From assembly GCF_016653315.1 (NCBI RefSeq), contig NZ_NHSH01000052.1, positions 1-64,000 of the forward strand: 64,000 nt of DNA. Direction: 5' to 3'. Each line of letters starts with the position of its first letter. Position 1 is the stretch's first letter. This stretch comes from Halochromatium roseum (GTDB lineage: Bacteria > Pseudomonadota > Gammaproteobacteria > Chromatiales > Chromatiaceae). A program made the position numbers and the translations under genes. Below the pieces are notes generated by a model that worked only from the letters and a program-made list of their open reading frames with translations, made no database searches and was not told the origin of the DNA. This document shows, piece by piece, positions 35,801 through 45,002 of the stretch.

Positions 35801-36146
35801 GACGAATCCATTGGATGGCGCCGGCGCCATCGATGGCGATGACGTCAAACCGGCATGGCAGATTGATCGAGTGGCGTTGTAGATAATAGGCCGCAGCGGC
35901 GCTGAGGCGCGCCTGTTTGCGTGGGTCGACACTGGCCGCAGCACCGCCGAAACGAGCGGATGCACGAAAGCGGACTTCAACAAACACCAGTGTCTCGCCA
36001 TCGCGCATCACCAGGTCCAGCTCACCACGTTTGCAACGCACATTGCTGGCGACATGATCGAGCCCTTGTCGCTCCAAATAGCGGCGGGCTTGCTGCTCCT
36101 GATAGTCGCCGAGCCGTTTGCGCCAGGGGGTTGCCTTGGTGGTCAA
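35778..36146 (-). CDS. yraN: YraN / UPF0102 family nuclease-like protein
   Basis: The 122-residue protein carries the UPF0102 signature: RYLERQGLDHVASNVRCKRG, then ELDLVMRDGETLVFVEVRFR, which gives the E..D...E-V-R pattern of a restriction-endonuclease-like (Holliday-resolvase-like) fold. Its cellular function is undetermined. It lies between lpoA and dolP, overlapping the latter. Confidence 0.9.
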   Translation of the reverse strand: MTTKATPWRKRLGDYQEQQARRYLERQGLDHVASNVRCKRGELDLVMRDGETLVFVEVRFRASARFGGAAASVDPRKQARLSAAAAYYLQRHSINLPCRFDVIAIDGAGAIQWIRHAFAASS

Positions 36147-36191
36147 GATCGCGCGCTCGAGGTGCGAGCTGGTCGATGGGCTTGCATGGGC

Positions 36192-38135
36192 TCAATCCCC
36201 ACTGGATTCAGGTTCGGTCGTGTCGATGCGGTCTGCTGTGGTCACCCCCGAACCGGTAAAACGCGCCAGCGTCAACTGTCGTTGCACCTGGCCGCGCGAG
36301 TCGACGCTCAGCCCACCGGTCTCGCCGGGAAAGAAGGTGCCAGGCTGGCGGCCCATCTCGCTGATGCGCGGGCTGAGCCGATAAGCGTCGATGCCCATCG
36401 CGTAGAGTCTCGCAAGCGGACCGCTGACGTCGCCTAGGGTTCCTTGCAGGGCCTGACGTGAGAGTCTATCGGAGCGTTGTTGGTCGAGCAGCCAGGGGAT
36501 GTCGACGAAGTACAGGCCGGCCAAGGTTTGATCTCGCGAGGGGTTGAAGGCGCCGTCGTAGACATGCGAGGTGGCGATGACGGGGACCGCAACCCCGGTG
36601 AGCCGCAGCGCCTCCCAAAGCGAGGCGACGTTCTGGGTTGTGGCGACAAGAAAGACGACTTGTGCATCGCTGCTGGCCACGGATTCGGCGGCGTTGCTGA
36701 CTGAGCCATAGGTGGGCTGTGCAACGAGGGTGCCGCCAAGCGCCCGCCACTGGCTGCGGAACGCGTCCGCCATTCTTGAGCCCCAAGCGCTCTGGGGATA
36801 GACCAGTGCCGCGCGCTTCAACCCCGCTGCAAAGGCGTAGTTGGCGGCGTTCATGGCCTCGTCTTCTGGGGCGAGCGAGAATTGGTAAAGGTTCGGTGTC
36901 GTCGCACCGCTGGCGCGGTTGAGGGCAAGGGTCGGCACCGGCAGCGCGCCCTGGCGGGCAAGCGCGGTCACGGATGATTTCTGCAGCGGTCCGATCACCA
37001 GGCTGGCGCCGGCATCGACATCCTGTGCGTATGCGGAGGCGCTATCTGCCCCGAAGCTCAGCCTGGGGCGGGTGCCGCTGCGGTCGGCTTCGTAGGCAGC
37101 CATGATGCCGTCTTTAATGGCCCTGCCCGCAGCACCGAATTGTCCGCTGGTCGGCAGCAGAACCAGTGCGTTGGTGCCAGCAGCGTAGCCGCCGGCAAGC
37201 GTTGTGAAGTAGGCGTCATCAAGTCCGGCAAGGGCGGGATGGCTCGAGTGGTTCTTGTCCCACCAGGATTTTAGGCTGGCATTGAGTTCGGGGGTGGCGA
37301 TGCTCTTCCCTGCGAGGATCTGTGCCAGTTCAATCCAGCCACGCATGCGTCCTTTGGCGGCCTTTTCGGCCTCTGCAAGACGCGCCTGACTGAGACTGCT
37401 CAGGGTGAAGAGAAGCGAGACTTGGTTGTCCATGCGCGCATCGGGTGAGGTGAGCAGCCGGTCGAGTTGATCGAGCTTCTCGGCGGCCCGCACGTGCTCT
37501 TTGTTGAGCCGATAAGCCGCCGCAAGGGAACCGAAGTATTGCGTTTTCAGCTCCTTTGTCAGTGCGCCTGAGTTGACGCGATCGAGGGTGCTGATGGCTT
37601 CGGCGGCGCGGCCGCGGCTGAGTGCGACATCGGCCTGCAGCAGCAGTGCGGCCTGGCGTTGCGAGGCGGTTAATGCCGCTTGATCCAGTGCCAGCAGGAT
37701 GCGGCTTGCGCGCTGTGCGTCACCGGCCCGGAGCAGTGCTTTCGCTGCTTCGATCTCAAGCTGTTGGCGTGCTGGTGGTGCGGTGGTCTTGGCCAGTGCG
37801 AGATAGGCGTCAGCCGCCGCACCGGGTTGATCTTCGCGCTCCAATCTACGGGCTTCCGCGAGTGCATTTGGCGGTAGGGTTTCGAGCAAGCGGTTGGCGT
37901 CTTTGACGGGGTCCATGGCGCAGCCAGCAATCAGGCTGAGACCGATGATCAACGCCAGGGCAGCAAGCCGCGCGGTTGAGCTGATTTTCGCGTGCAGCAA
38001 TCGCTGCAGCTTCCGCGGTCGTGATGCGCGATGACCATGAGCCTTCGCCTGTGTTGGAGGGCGCGAATGGCCTTGACAAAGCGTTGTCGAGATTATTTGT
38101 TGGAGCTGTCGATCGAGGTGATGAGCAGGCATCAT
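36192..38135 (-). CDS. lpoA: Penicillin-binding protein activator LpoA
   Basis: The lipoprotein has about 647 residues. After a basic lead, a hydrophobic segment ends LSLIAGC, the acylation site (Cys near residue 71). An N-terminal TPR-like helical region follows (about 75-310), then a periplasmic-binding-protein-like domain (about 320-640, with LVLLPTSGQFGAAGRAIKDG and GASLVIGPLQKSSVTALARQ). LpoA stimulates PBP1A from the outer membrane. GGAG five bases before the ATG at 38135 (next to a second ATG at 38132) supports this start over ones further upstream. The long basic lead before the signal is unusual. Confidence 0.88.
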   Translation of the reverse strand: MMPAHHLDRQLQQIISTTLCQGHSRPPTQAKAHGHRASRPRKLQRLLHAKISSTARLAALALIIGLSLIAGCAMDPVKDANRLLETLPPNALAEARRLEREDQPGAAADAYLALAKTTAPPARQQLEIEAAKALLRAGDAQRASRILLALDQAALTASQRQAALLLQADVALSRGRAAEAISTLDRVNSGALTKELKTQYFGSLAAAYRLNKEHVRAAEKLDQLDRLLTSPDARMDNQVSLLFTLSSLSQARLAEAEKAAKGRMRGWIELAQILAGKSIATPELNASLKSWWDKNHSSHPALAGLDDAYFTTLAGGYAAGTNALVLLPTSGQFGAAGRAIKDGIMAAYEADRSGTRPRLSFGADSASAYAQDVDAGASLVIGPLQKSSVTALARQGALPVPTLALNRASGATTPNLYQFSLAPEDEAMNAANYAFAAGLKRAALVYPQSAWGSRMADAFRSQWRALGGTLVAQPTYGSVSNAAESVASSDAQVVFLVATTQNVASLWEALRLTGVAVPVIATSHVYDGAFNPSRDQTLAGLYFVDIPWLLDQQRSDRLSRQALQGTLGDVSGPLARLYAMGIDAYRLSPRISEMGRQPGTFFPGETGGLSVDSRGQVQRQLTLARFTGSGVTTADRIDTTEPESSGD

Positions 38136-38248
38136 TGACTCCGAAGATATAACCGATGGGATCGAGCCGAAAGAGACTCCGCTCCGGTACCAAGCGTCTT
38201 TTTCACGGCGATCGGTCATCGCGTGCACTGATCGGCTGAGGGTAGGGC

Positions 38249-38334
38249 GGAATGTTTTGGGTTTAATCGTTTAGGTTTGATGGTTGTTTGATTTTTATTT
38301 AATGGTTGTTATGTTTAATTGTTGTTAATGGTTT
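38249..38334 (-). promoter_or_regulatory. G-free (CA-rich) leader tract before lpoA
   Basis: On the plus strand 38269-38334 has no C, and 38249-38334 has one. The lpoA-sense RNA would be A/C/U only, with CAAC and AACAAC repeats, hence unstructured. It lies between the FlgO-like gene stop and lpoA. Confidence 0.5.
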
Positions 38335-38361
38335 CGATGCAACGATACGCGCAAGAGGTGG

Positions 38362-38946
38362 TCACCAGCCCTTTTCGTCGAGCATTGCGCGTAGATTATT
38401 ATCGAGGGGCAGGCTGAGATCGGCTGTCGCTAACACCATGGAATCCCTAGTATTGACAACACGCACGCTGATGTAGACTCGATTTGAGCCTACGGCATAA
38501 GTGCCCATCAAAATCGAGTTGGCTGAGTAGGCGGCATTGAGACGCTTAACCTCGCGCGTCAGAATCAGCTCGCCGAGCTTCTCCTCAACAAAGAGGCTGT
38601 CGCGCATCTTGACCTCGCGCATGCGGACACCGGCCTGAGAGAGCGCGGATGCAAAGAGCTCTGAGCTGATGCGCCCGAAGGTTGAGGAGACTCTCAGGTT
38701 ATTGATGTCGACGAAGGTTGATGCGATCATCGGGCTATATTGCGCCAATTCCGGCTTGACGCTGATTAGGCGTGTTGCGGCGTCTGTGATCTCGGCAGAT
38801 AGATTCGCTGGTTGTACGTTCTGATAATAAGTGACGGGAGGGTCTGTTTTATAGTTGGGGAGACAGCCTATCAGCAGTACGCCGGGCAGGATCGCCAGTA
38901 GGCTCGTCCAAGCTCGCTGCAGGGTAAGCAGGGATGATTGACTCAT
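38362..38946 (-). CDS. FlgO-domain lipoprotein
   Basis: This is a 194-residue lipoprotein (hydrophobic lead ending GVLLIGC). The mature part matches the FlgO domain: STFVDINNLRVSSTFGRISS with ELFASALSQAG, then ADLSLPLDNNLRAML at the end. FlgO is an outer-membrane protein tied to flagellar function in Vibrio, but the domain also occurs in proteins without flagellar links, and no flagellar genes are here. It lies 10 bp after another lipoprotein gene on the same strand, so the two are probably an operon. Confidence 0.8.
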   Translation of the reverse strand: MSQSSLLTLQRAWTSLLAILPGVLLIGCLPNYKTDPPVTYYQNVQPANLSAEITDAATRLISVKPELAQYSPMIASTFVDINNLRVSSTFGRISSELFASALSQAGVRMREVKMRDSLFVEEKLGELILTREVKRLNAAYSANSILMGTYAVGSNRVYISVRVVNTRDSMVLATADLSLPLDNNLRAMLDEKGW

Positions 38947-38956
38947 TGCTGATCCC

Positions 38957-39658
38957 TTACCATTGGTTATCTAAGGGCACACGAGGTATGGGCTTCGGTT
39001 TTGGAATCCGCGTCGGATCATAGTGTTGGCGGTCGCCCTGATTGATATAATAGATATTGGATGAGGAATAGAGGACGCGTTCGTTATCTGTGATCTTAGT
39101 GGTAATAATGACCTCCTCTTGACTCACGGAGGTCCAGCTGCCGCTGGTAACATCGGCGCCCGCGACCGGTGGTATCAAGGCCAGTGCGGCATTGCTTGAG
39201 GGCGCCACGAGTACAGAGATGCCGGTGGCAAGGGCGGCTAAGGTGAGCGTCCCTGGATAGGGGCGAATGAAGCCACGGTCGCTGTGGTTGATCACCTCGA
39301 CGTCGAAATCGACTGTGGCAGCGCCTCCTGGCTCTTTCTGAACGATCGCCCCACCGGAAACGAGCTCGCTGGTGAGGAGCGAGCGGTATCCGCGGGCGAA
39401 CTCACCGCGGGGGTGATCTCTGTGCTTGGGTAAGTACAGAGGGGTCGACCTCAGATGCGGTTGTTGCAGTATGCCCGTGGCTTCATATTCGGCAAGCACC
39501 TGCCAATGGTGGGCGGCTTGCATGCGCTGTTGCTCGCTGTACGGGTAGGTCTTCGCCATGGGAACCTGAGCGGCGTTGGTATAAAAGCAGCCGCTCAGGA
39601 CCAGACTGACTGTGCTAACTATGGCAATGAGGGCGAGTCGCGATAAGGCCACCAGCAT
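38957..39658 (-). CDS. Lipoprotein of unknown function, partner of the FlgO-like protein
   Basis: This 233-residue protein has a lipoprotein signal ending SLVLSGC (Cys about 24). The mature part contains FARGYRSLLTSELVSGGAIV, a hydrophobic Gly/Ala stretch (about 135-160) that could be membrane-embedded, and a Pro-rich end (TRIPKPKPIPRVPLDNQW). No family was recognised with confidence. It is immediately upstream of the FlgO-domain gene and probably works with it at the outer membrane. The central hydrophobic segment in a lipoprotein is unusual. Confidence 0.65.
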   Translation of the reverse strand: MLVALSRLALIAIVSTVSLVLSGCFYTNAAQVPMAKTYPYSEQQRMQAAHHWQVLAEYEATGILQQPHLRSTPLYLPKHRDHPRGEFARGYRSLLTSELVSGGAIVQKEPGGAATVDFDVEVINHSDRGFIRPYPGTLTLAALATGISVLVAPSSNAALALIPPVAGADVTSGSWTSVSQEEVIITTKITDNERVLYSSSNIYYINQGDRQHYDPTRIPKPKPIPRVPLDNQW

Positions 39659-39791
39659 CTCCCGTTGGCTGGGTCGAGTGCCCAGGCTTCCGCACCTGGA
39701 TTGCTAGGCCCCTAGTGAGGAATGTAGGTTGTGCAGGCAACATGCACGCTTGTCAGATAAAAACCACGAGGCCGATGACTAGGGGGATGAT

Positions 39792-40628
39792 TTGACTGGA
39801 ATACTATACGTGGTAGCGACACCGATCGGCAATCGAGATGACCTCAGTCCGCGGGCCCAAGCGGTGCTGGCTGAGGCCGATGTGATCGCCTGCGAAGACA
39901 CCAGGCACAGTCGTCCACTGCTCGCAGCATTCGGCATTGCTGGCGAGCTATTGTCCTATCACGAGCACAACGAAGATCAGCTGACTCCGCGCCTGCTGAG
40001 GCGACTGCAAGCGGGTGAGTCGATCGCGTTGATCAGCGATGCCGGCACGCCGCTGATCAGTGATCCCGGGTTCTTGTTGGTGCGGGCGGCGCGAGAAGAG
40101 GGCATTCGGGTTGAGCCGATCCCGGGTCCCTGTGCGGCGATCTGCGCCTTGTCGGCCGCCGGCTTGCCGAGTGACCGCTTCTTGTTTGTCGGTTTCCCGC
40201 CACGTACGCGTCCTCAACGTCTGGCCTGGTGCCAAGGTTTCGCCAAAGAGCCGGGTACCCTGATCTGTTACGAGAGTGCTCGCCGTGCCGCGGCGACCCT
40301 CAGCGATCTCGCCGAGGGCTTGGGTTCAGCACGGCGCGCCGTGGTCGCGCGGGAGTTGACCAAGCGCTTCGAGACCTTTCTGGTTGGTCGCCTCGCTGAG
40401 CTTGCCCAGCAGGTGGCCACAAGCCCTGAGCAGCAGCTCGGCGAGATGGTGATCATGATCGAGGGCGATGCGCGCGTTGACGATGAGCGTGATCGCGCCG
40501 AGCAATTGCGGGTACTGGGGATCTTGGCGGCGGAGCTGCCGTTGAAGCAGGCGGCGGCGCTCGCTGCGGCGATCACCGGGGGGGCACGGAATCAGTTGTA
40601 TACAGCAGCCTTGAGGGCGCGTGATTGA
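39792..40628 (+). CDS. rsmI: 16S rRNA 2'-O-ribose C1402 methyltransferase
   Basis: The 278-residue tetrapyrrole-methylase-fold enzyme: LYVVATPIGNRDDLSPRAQ, ACEDTRHSRPLL, LISDAGTPLISDPGFLLV and IPGPCAAICALSAAGLPSD are the RsmI blocks. The start is TTG at 39792, with AGGGGGA just upstream. In Gammaproteobacteria it is usually divergent from lpoA-yraN-dolP, as here, except that two lipoprotein genes are inserted between. RNase P RNA follows on the same strand, another commonly seen neighbour. Confidence 0.94.
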   Translation: MTGILYVVATPIGNRDDLSPRAQAVLAEADVIACEDTRHSRPLLAAFGIAGELLSYHEHNEDQLTPRLLRRLQAGESIALISDAGTPLISDPGFLLVRAAREEGIRVEPIPGPCAAICALSAAGLPSDRFLFVGFPPRTRPQRLAWCQGFAKEPGTLICYESARRAAATLSDLAEGLGSARRAVVARELTKRFETFLVGRLAELAQQVATSPEQQLGEMVIMIEGDARVDDERDRAEQLRVLGILAAELPLKQAAALAAAITGGARNQLYTAALRARD

Positions 40629-40768
40629 GCTGATTAGGCCGTCAACGGGTCATCTACTACTTTGTTGATGTGAGCGCCACTGTCGGCGGAGGCCGCACAC
40701 CCGGCTTGCCGGCGGTGGCCAGGTTGGGGCAATGGCCAGTTCGGGCGCAAAACGCTAGACTGTTTATT

Positions 40769-41142
40769 GGGAGTCGGCCGGACAGTCGCGGCTTGGCGCA
40801 TGCGTCAGGCGGAGGAAAGTCCGGGCTCCACAGGGCAGGGTGCCAGGTAACGCCTGGGAGGCGAGAGCCTACGGAAAGTGCCGCAGAAAACAAACCGCCA
40901 ACCCCGCGTGAGCGGGCGGTAAGGGTGAAAAGGTGCGGTAAGAGCGCACCGCGTCGGTGGCAACACGCGACGGCAGGGTAAACCCCATCCGGAGCAAGAC
41001 CAAATAGGGGAGCGAGCAGCTTTGGCTGCAACATGCGGCCCGCATGGGCTCCCGGGTAGGTCGCTTGAGGCGCGGGGTGATCCGCGTCCCAGATGAATGA
41101 CTGTCCACGACAGAACCCGGCTTACAGGCCGGCTCCCTTCTT
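40769..41142 (+). ncRNA. rnpB: RNase P RNA (class A)
   Basis: Conserved landmarks occur in order: GAGGAAAGTCCGGGCTCC (about 40812-40829), GCAGGGTGCCAGGTAACGCC, ACGGAAAGTGCC followed by AGAAAACAAACCGCC, AAGGGTGAAAAGGTGCGGTA, and CAGAACCCGGCTTACAGGCC at the end. The 5' GGGAGTCGGCC (40769-40779) pairs with 3' GGCCGGCTCCC (41127-41137) as helix P1. The RNA processes tRNA 5' ends. A -10-like TAGACT lies at 40756-40761. Confidence 0.96.
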
Positions 41143-41273
41143 CATTTTTACCGAGGCCTGTGGCTTTAAGGTCGAGTGTACTGGAGCACGACGTCATTGG
41201 CGCGCACCGTGGCGTCGACCGCTCGATCAGTCTCCACGACGCAAAAGGGCTTTTCGGCTGTCGCCTGCTCAGG

Positions 41274-41279
41274 TATGAT
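41274..41279 (+). promoter_or_regulatory. Possible -10 box of the rpsP operon
   Basis: TATGAT about 93 bp before the rpsP start, in the 234-bp gap after rnpB. A clear -35 was not found. Confidence 0.35.
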
Positions 41280-41371
41280 GGCGTGTTACGTCATGTGGAA
41301 ATAGCGTCGTGCCCTATCTCGACGCACCACGACATCGGTTTTCTCAACGCGAGCATTTTGGATCAATAGCG

Positions 41372-41638
41372 ATGGTCAAGATTCGACTCACCCGCGGTGG
41401 CGCCAAGAAGCGTCCCTTCTATCAGATCGTCGTCACCGACATGCGTAAGCCACGGGACGGTGGCTGCATCGAGCGTCTGGGCTTTTTCAATCCCTGCGCG
41501 ACCGGGGGTGAAAGTCGTTTGCGCGTCGACCGAGCGCGTGCTCAGCACTGGCTCGACCAAGGTGCGCAGCCGTCTGAGCGTGTCGCAAAGCTCCTGAAAG
41601 ACGCCGCCAAGCAGGCTGAGGCTGCCGTTGCGGCCTGA
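41372..41638 (+). CDS. rpsP: 30S ribosomal protein bS16
   Basis: The 88-residue protein starts [20 protein letters not shown], followed by [19 protein letters not shown], both universal bS16 blocks. It is the first gene of the conserved rpsP-rimM-trmD-rplS order. The ATG at 41372 is the family start. Confidence 0.97.
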   Translation: MVKIRLTRGGAKKRPFYQIVVTDMRKPRDGGCIERLGFFNPCATGGESRLRVDRARAQHWLDQGAQPSERVAKLLKDAAKQAEAAVAA

Positions 41639-41679
41639 GTGCTGACGTCGATTGCTGCCGCGCCGGTTGCCAACGGGCG

Positions 41680-42201
41680 ATGACGGGTAGCGCTGAAGCC
41701 TCGGACCACGCTGCACCCAACAAGATCGTCCTTGGTCGTATCCTTGGCGTCTATGGTGTGCGCGGATGGCTGAAGATTTTTTCCGAGACAAGCCCACTCG
41801 AAAACATCTTCAGCTACTCGCCCTGGTTGGTCGATGGCGATGAGCAGCAGGTCGTTGCCTGGCGAAACCATAGTAAGGGCCTTGTTGCGCAGCTTCAGGG
41901 CTATGACGACCGCGATCATGCGCGGACCCTGACCGGAAAATCGATCTCGATACGACGTGATCAGTTGCCGCCGCCATCGCCGGATGAATTCTATTGGATT
42001 GATCTGCAGGGGCTGCAGGTCGAGACGCGTGAGGGTATCTCGCTCGGACAGGTGAGTCATTTGATCGAGACTGGCGCCAATGATGTGATGGTTGTACGAG
42101 GAGAGCGCGAACGCCTTCTGCCGTTCGTTTGGGGGCGGTTTGTGCTGGATGTCGATTTCGAGGCAAGGCGTTTGTTGGTCGATTGGGACCCTGAGTTTTA
42201 A
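41680..42201 (+). CDS. rimM: Ribosome maturation factor RimM
   Basis: The 173-residue protein has the N-terminal RimM domain (LGRILGVYGVRGWLKIFSET, about 18-37) and a C-terminal PRC-barrel part (DEFYWIDLQGLQV and GANDVMVVRGERERLLPFVW). It assists 30S head maturation by binding uS19. It sits in the standard order after rpsP with a 41-bp gap. Confidence 0.95.
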   Translation: MTGSAEASDHAAPNKIVLGRILGVYGVRGWLKIFSETSPLENIFSYSPWLVDGDEQQVVAWRNHSKGLVAQLQGYDDRDHARTLTGKSISIRRDQLPPPSPDEFYWIDLQGLQVETREGISLGQVSHLIETGANDVMVVRGERERLLPFVWGRFVLDVDFEARRLLVDWDPEF

Positions 42202-42239
42202 CGGCCAAGCCAACGTATCGACCCGGCTGAGCGGAAGCG

Positions 42240-43022
42240 ATGCGGTTTGATGTCATCACCCTGTTTCCAGCGCAGTTCGCCGCACTCACCGAAGAGGGGG
42301 TCGTAGCGCGGGCATTGCAGCGGCAGGTTGCTCAGATCCACCTACACACGCCGCGTGATTACACCACGGACGTTCATCGTACCGTCGACGATCGTCCGTA
42401 CGGCGGTGGACCAGGCATGGTGATGCGCTACACCCCGCTGCGGTTGGCGATTGAGGCGGCCCAGGCGGAGGCTGCGACTGAGGGTGTGCAGAGTCGTGTC
42501 GCCTATCTGTCCCCGCAGGGCGATCGCCTCGACCAGCGGCAAATCGAGCGGATCAGCGCGGCCCCTGGCTGGGTGTTGGTGGCTGGTCGCTACGAAGGAG
42601 TAGATGAGCGACTGATCGAGGATTGTGTCGACGAGGAATGGTCGATCGGCGACTACGTCCTCAGCGGTGGTGAGCTTGCGGCGATGGTGGTCATGGATGC
42701 GGCGATCCGGCTTCTGCCGGGCGTGCTCGGGCATGCGGACTCGGCGCGCCAGGATTCACACTCCAACGGGCTGCTCGATTGTCCCCACTACACCCGGCCG
42801 GAGAGGATCGGCGAGTGCAGCGTGCCAGAGGTGCTGCTGAGTGGCGATCATCAGGCGATTGAGCGTTGGCGATTGCAGCAGGCATTGGGCCGCACCTGGC
42901 AGCGGCGCCCTGACCTGCTACAAAGGCGAGGCATCAGTGCGTTCGAGCAGCGACTGCTCGACGACTATCTTCTGGAGGCGGCGCGGTCGCGGCCGCGTGT
43001 CGGATCGGAACAGAGTGAGTAA
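42240..43022 (+). CDS. trmD: tRNA (guanine-N1-)-methyltransferase
   Basis: The 260-residue SPOUT methyltransferase makes m1G37 in t[55 protein letters not shown] and [18 protein letters not shown] are the knot and active-site blocks. The order and spacing (38 bp after rimM, 4 bp before rplS) are canonical. Confidence 0.97.
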   Translation: MRFDVITLFPAQFAALTEEGVVARALQRQVAQIHLHTPRDYTTDVHRTVDDRPYGGGPGMVMRYTPLRLAIEAAQAEAATEGVQSRVAYLSPQGDRLDQRQIERISAAPGWVLVAGRYEGVDERLIEDCVDEEWSIGDYVLSGGELAAMVVMDAAIRLLPGVLGHADSARQDSHSNGLLDCPHYTRPERIGECSVPEVLLSGDHQAIERWRLQQALGRTWQRRPDLLQRRGISAFEQRLLDDYLLEAARSRPRVGSEQSE

Positions 43023-43026
43023 TGAC

Positions 43027-43371
43027 ATGAGCAACATCATTCAGCAAATCGAGCAAGAGCAGATGCGCCCGTCGGTGCCTGAATTCGCGCCAGGGGACAC
43101 CATTGTGGTGCAGGTGCGTGTCAAGGAAGGCGAGCGTGAGCGTCTGCAGGCGTTTGAGGGCGTCTGCATCGCCAAGCGCAACCGCGGCCTCAACTCCGCC
43201 TTTACGGTGCGCAAGATCTCGCATGGCGAAGGGGTGGAGCGGGTCTTCCAGACCCACAGCCCGTCTATCGCTGACATCAAGGTGAAGCGTCGTGGCGACG
43301 TGCGTCGTGCCAAGCTCTATTACCTGCGGGGCCTCACCGGCAAGGCCGCTCGCATCAAAGAGAAGGTCTGA
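43027..43371 (+). CDS. rplS: 50S ribosomal protein bL19
   Basis: The 114-residue protein starts [20 protein letters not shown], then [20 protein letters not shown] and [20 protein letters not shown], and ends with [10 protein letters not shown]. It is the last gene of the rpsP operon, starting four bases after the trmD stop. Confidence 0.97.
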   Translation: MSNIIQQIEQEQMRPSVPEFAPGDTIVVQVRVKEGERERLQAFEGVCIAKRNRGLNSAFTVRKISHGEGVERVFQTHSPSIADIKVKRRGDVRRAKLYYLRGLTGKAARIKEKV

Positions 43372-43459
43372 GTCGCGCTTGGCTGTGGTTTCAGCAGCGC
43401 GCCAATGGGGCTCGGGCGATTGCCGGCGGCCGCGGTTGGTATCCGTCGTCGTTTAACTG

Positions 43460-44905
43460 ATGACGGCGAGCTTTTACTGGTACGACTACGAGACCTGGGG
43501 CAATGATCCTGCGCTCGATCGGCCCTGTCAGTTCGCGGGTCTTAGAACCGATGCTGAACTCAATGAGGTCGATGAGCCGTTGTTGTTGTTCGCCCGGCCG
43601 GCCGCTGATCTGCTGCCGCAGCCGGAGGCCTGCTTCGTCACCGGCATCACGCCGGATCAGGCGCTCAAGCAAGGCCTCCCTGAGGCTGAGTTTGCCCGGC
43701 TGATCCAGCAGGCGCTGGCGATGCCTGGCAGCTGTTCGGTCGGCTACAACAGCTTGCGCTTCGATGATCGAGTCAATAACTGGTTGTTCTACCGGAATCT
43801 GCTCGATCCCTATGCGCATGCATGGCAAAACGGGAATTCTCGTTGGGACTTGATTGACGTCTTGAGGTTGGCGCACGCGTTGCGGCCGCAGGGCATCCTG
43901 TGGCCAGAGCGTGAGCCTGGTGTCACCTCATTCAAACTCGAGGCGCTGACTGCCGCCAACTCCATCGAGCATCTCGGTGCTCACGATGCATTGGCTGATG
44001 TGCGGGCGACCCTGGCGCTGGCGCGGCGGCTGAAGGCGGCACAGCCGCGGCTCTTTGCCTACGCGCTAAAGCTGCGTGAGAAGCCGTATGTTGCCGAGCT
44101 GTTTGCCACGGGTGCGCCGTTGCTGCATGTTTCGGCGCGCTACGCAGCGGCGCAAGGCTGTATTGCGCCCGTGCTCAAGGTTGCGTCGCACCCAAGCCAA
44201 AAGAATCAGGTGATCTGTTTCGATCTGCGCCAAGACCCGGCGCAACTGCTGGATCTGTCGGCCGAGGAACTGCAGCAGCGCTTGTTCACGCGCCGCGAAG
44301 ACTTGCCAGAGGGCGTCGAGCGGTTGCCGGCCAAAGGTGTGAAGATCAACGCGTCGCCAATGCTGGCGCCGATGAAGACCTTAACGCCGGACGCTGCTGC
44401 GCGCTGGCAGATCGATCCAGAACGGGTCGCTGTGCATGCGGCTCGCGCAGACCAGTATCGGCGCGAGATTGCTGAACGGCTTGGGCAAGCCTTCTCCGCC
44501 CGGCCCGAGCTGCAGTCTTCGACTGATCCTGAGCGCATGCTTTACACGGGCGGATTTTTTTCGGATCAGGATCGGCGGCTGATGGATCAGCTCGGACGCC
44601 TGACGCCGTCTGAGCTGGCTCAGGCGCAGCCGCGTTTCGATGATCCGCGCTTGCCGACGCTACTGTTTCGGATGCGGGCGCGCAGTTGGCCTGAGACGCT
44701 GAGCGAGGATGAACGCGAAGAGTGGGATGCTTGGCGTTTCGAGCGCTTAACCGAGCCGCAGGCCGGCGCCTCGATCACGATCGACGGTTATGAGGCCAAA
44801 CTTGCCAGTCTGCGCACAGAGCACCTCAGCGATGAGGGCGCGCTCGCTATTCTCGACCGGCTTGAACGCTGGGGCGAGCATGTGATGACGGCTGAGGAGA
44901 TTTGA
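43460..44905 (+). CDS. sbcB: Exodeoxyribonuclease I
   Basis: The 481-residue 3'-5' single-strand DNA exonuclease: FYWYDYETWGNDPALDRPCQ (Exo I acids), GYNSLRFDDRVNNWLFYRN (Exo II), HLGAHDALADVRATLALA (Exo III), then an SH3-like and a helical C-terminal domain ending GEHVMTAEEI, as in E. coli ExoI. It acts in mismatch repair and recombination. It stands alone, 88 bp after rplS. Confidence 0.95.
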   Translation: MTASFYWYDYETWGNDPALDRPCQFAGLRTDAELNEVDEPLLLFARPAADLLPQPEACFVTGITPDQALKQGLPEAEFARLIQQALAMPGSCSVGYNSLRFDDRVNNWLFYRNLLDPYAHAWQNGNSRWDLIDVLRLAHALRPQGILWPEREPGVTSFKLEALTAANSIEHLGAHDALADVRATLALARRLKAAQPRLFAYALKLREKPYVAELFATGAPLLHVSARYAAAQGCIAPVLKVASHPSQKNQVICFDLRQDPAQLLDLSAEELQQRLFTRREDLPEGVERLPAKGVKINASPMLAPMKTLTPDAAARWQIDPERVAVHAARADQYRREIAERLGQAFSARPELQSSTDPERMLYTGGFFSDQDRRLMDQLGRLTPSELAQAQPRFDDPRLPTLLFRMRARSWPETLSEDEREEWDAWRFERLTEPQAGASITIDGYEAKLASLRTEHLSDEGALAILDRLERWGEHVMTAEEI

Positions 44906-44929
44906 CGCCATTTTCGATAGTCGAGATGG

Positions 44930-44958
44930 TTGCGGGGTCCGCCGGGATTGTTTATCCT
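44930..44958 (+). promoter_or_regulatory. Sigma-70-type promoter of rplM-rpsI
   Basis: TTGCGG (44930-44935), a 17-bp spacer, then TATCCT (44953-44958), 44 bp before the rplM start codon, just after the sbcB stop. Confidence 0.6.
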
Positions 44959-45002
44959 AGGCGGTCTATCTTTTTACTGACGACTCGCTGGGAGCGACCG
45001 TG

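Noticed and set aside
35126-38135. diaA between yraN and dolP, expected from E. coli order
   Set aside because: The two genes overlap by 23 bp, so there is no room for it; it is absent here.
38229-38361. AT-rich gap considered as a replication origin or partition site
   Set aside because: No DnaA-box cluster or par genes; the signal is strand-asymmetric base use rather than an origin-like unwinding element.
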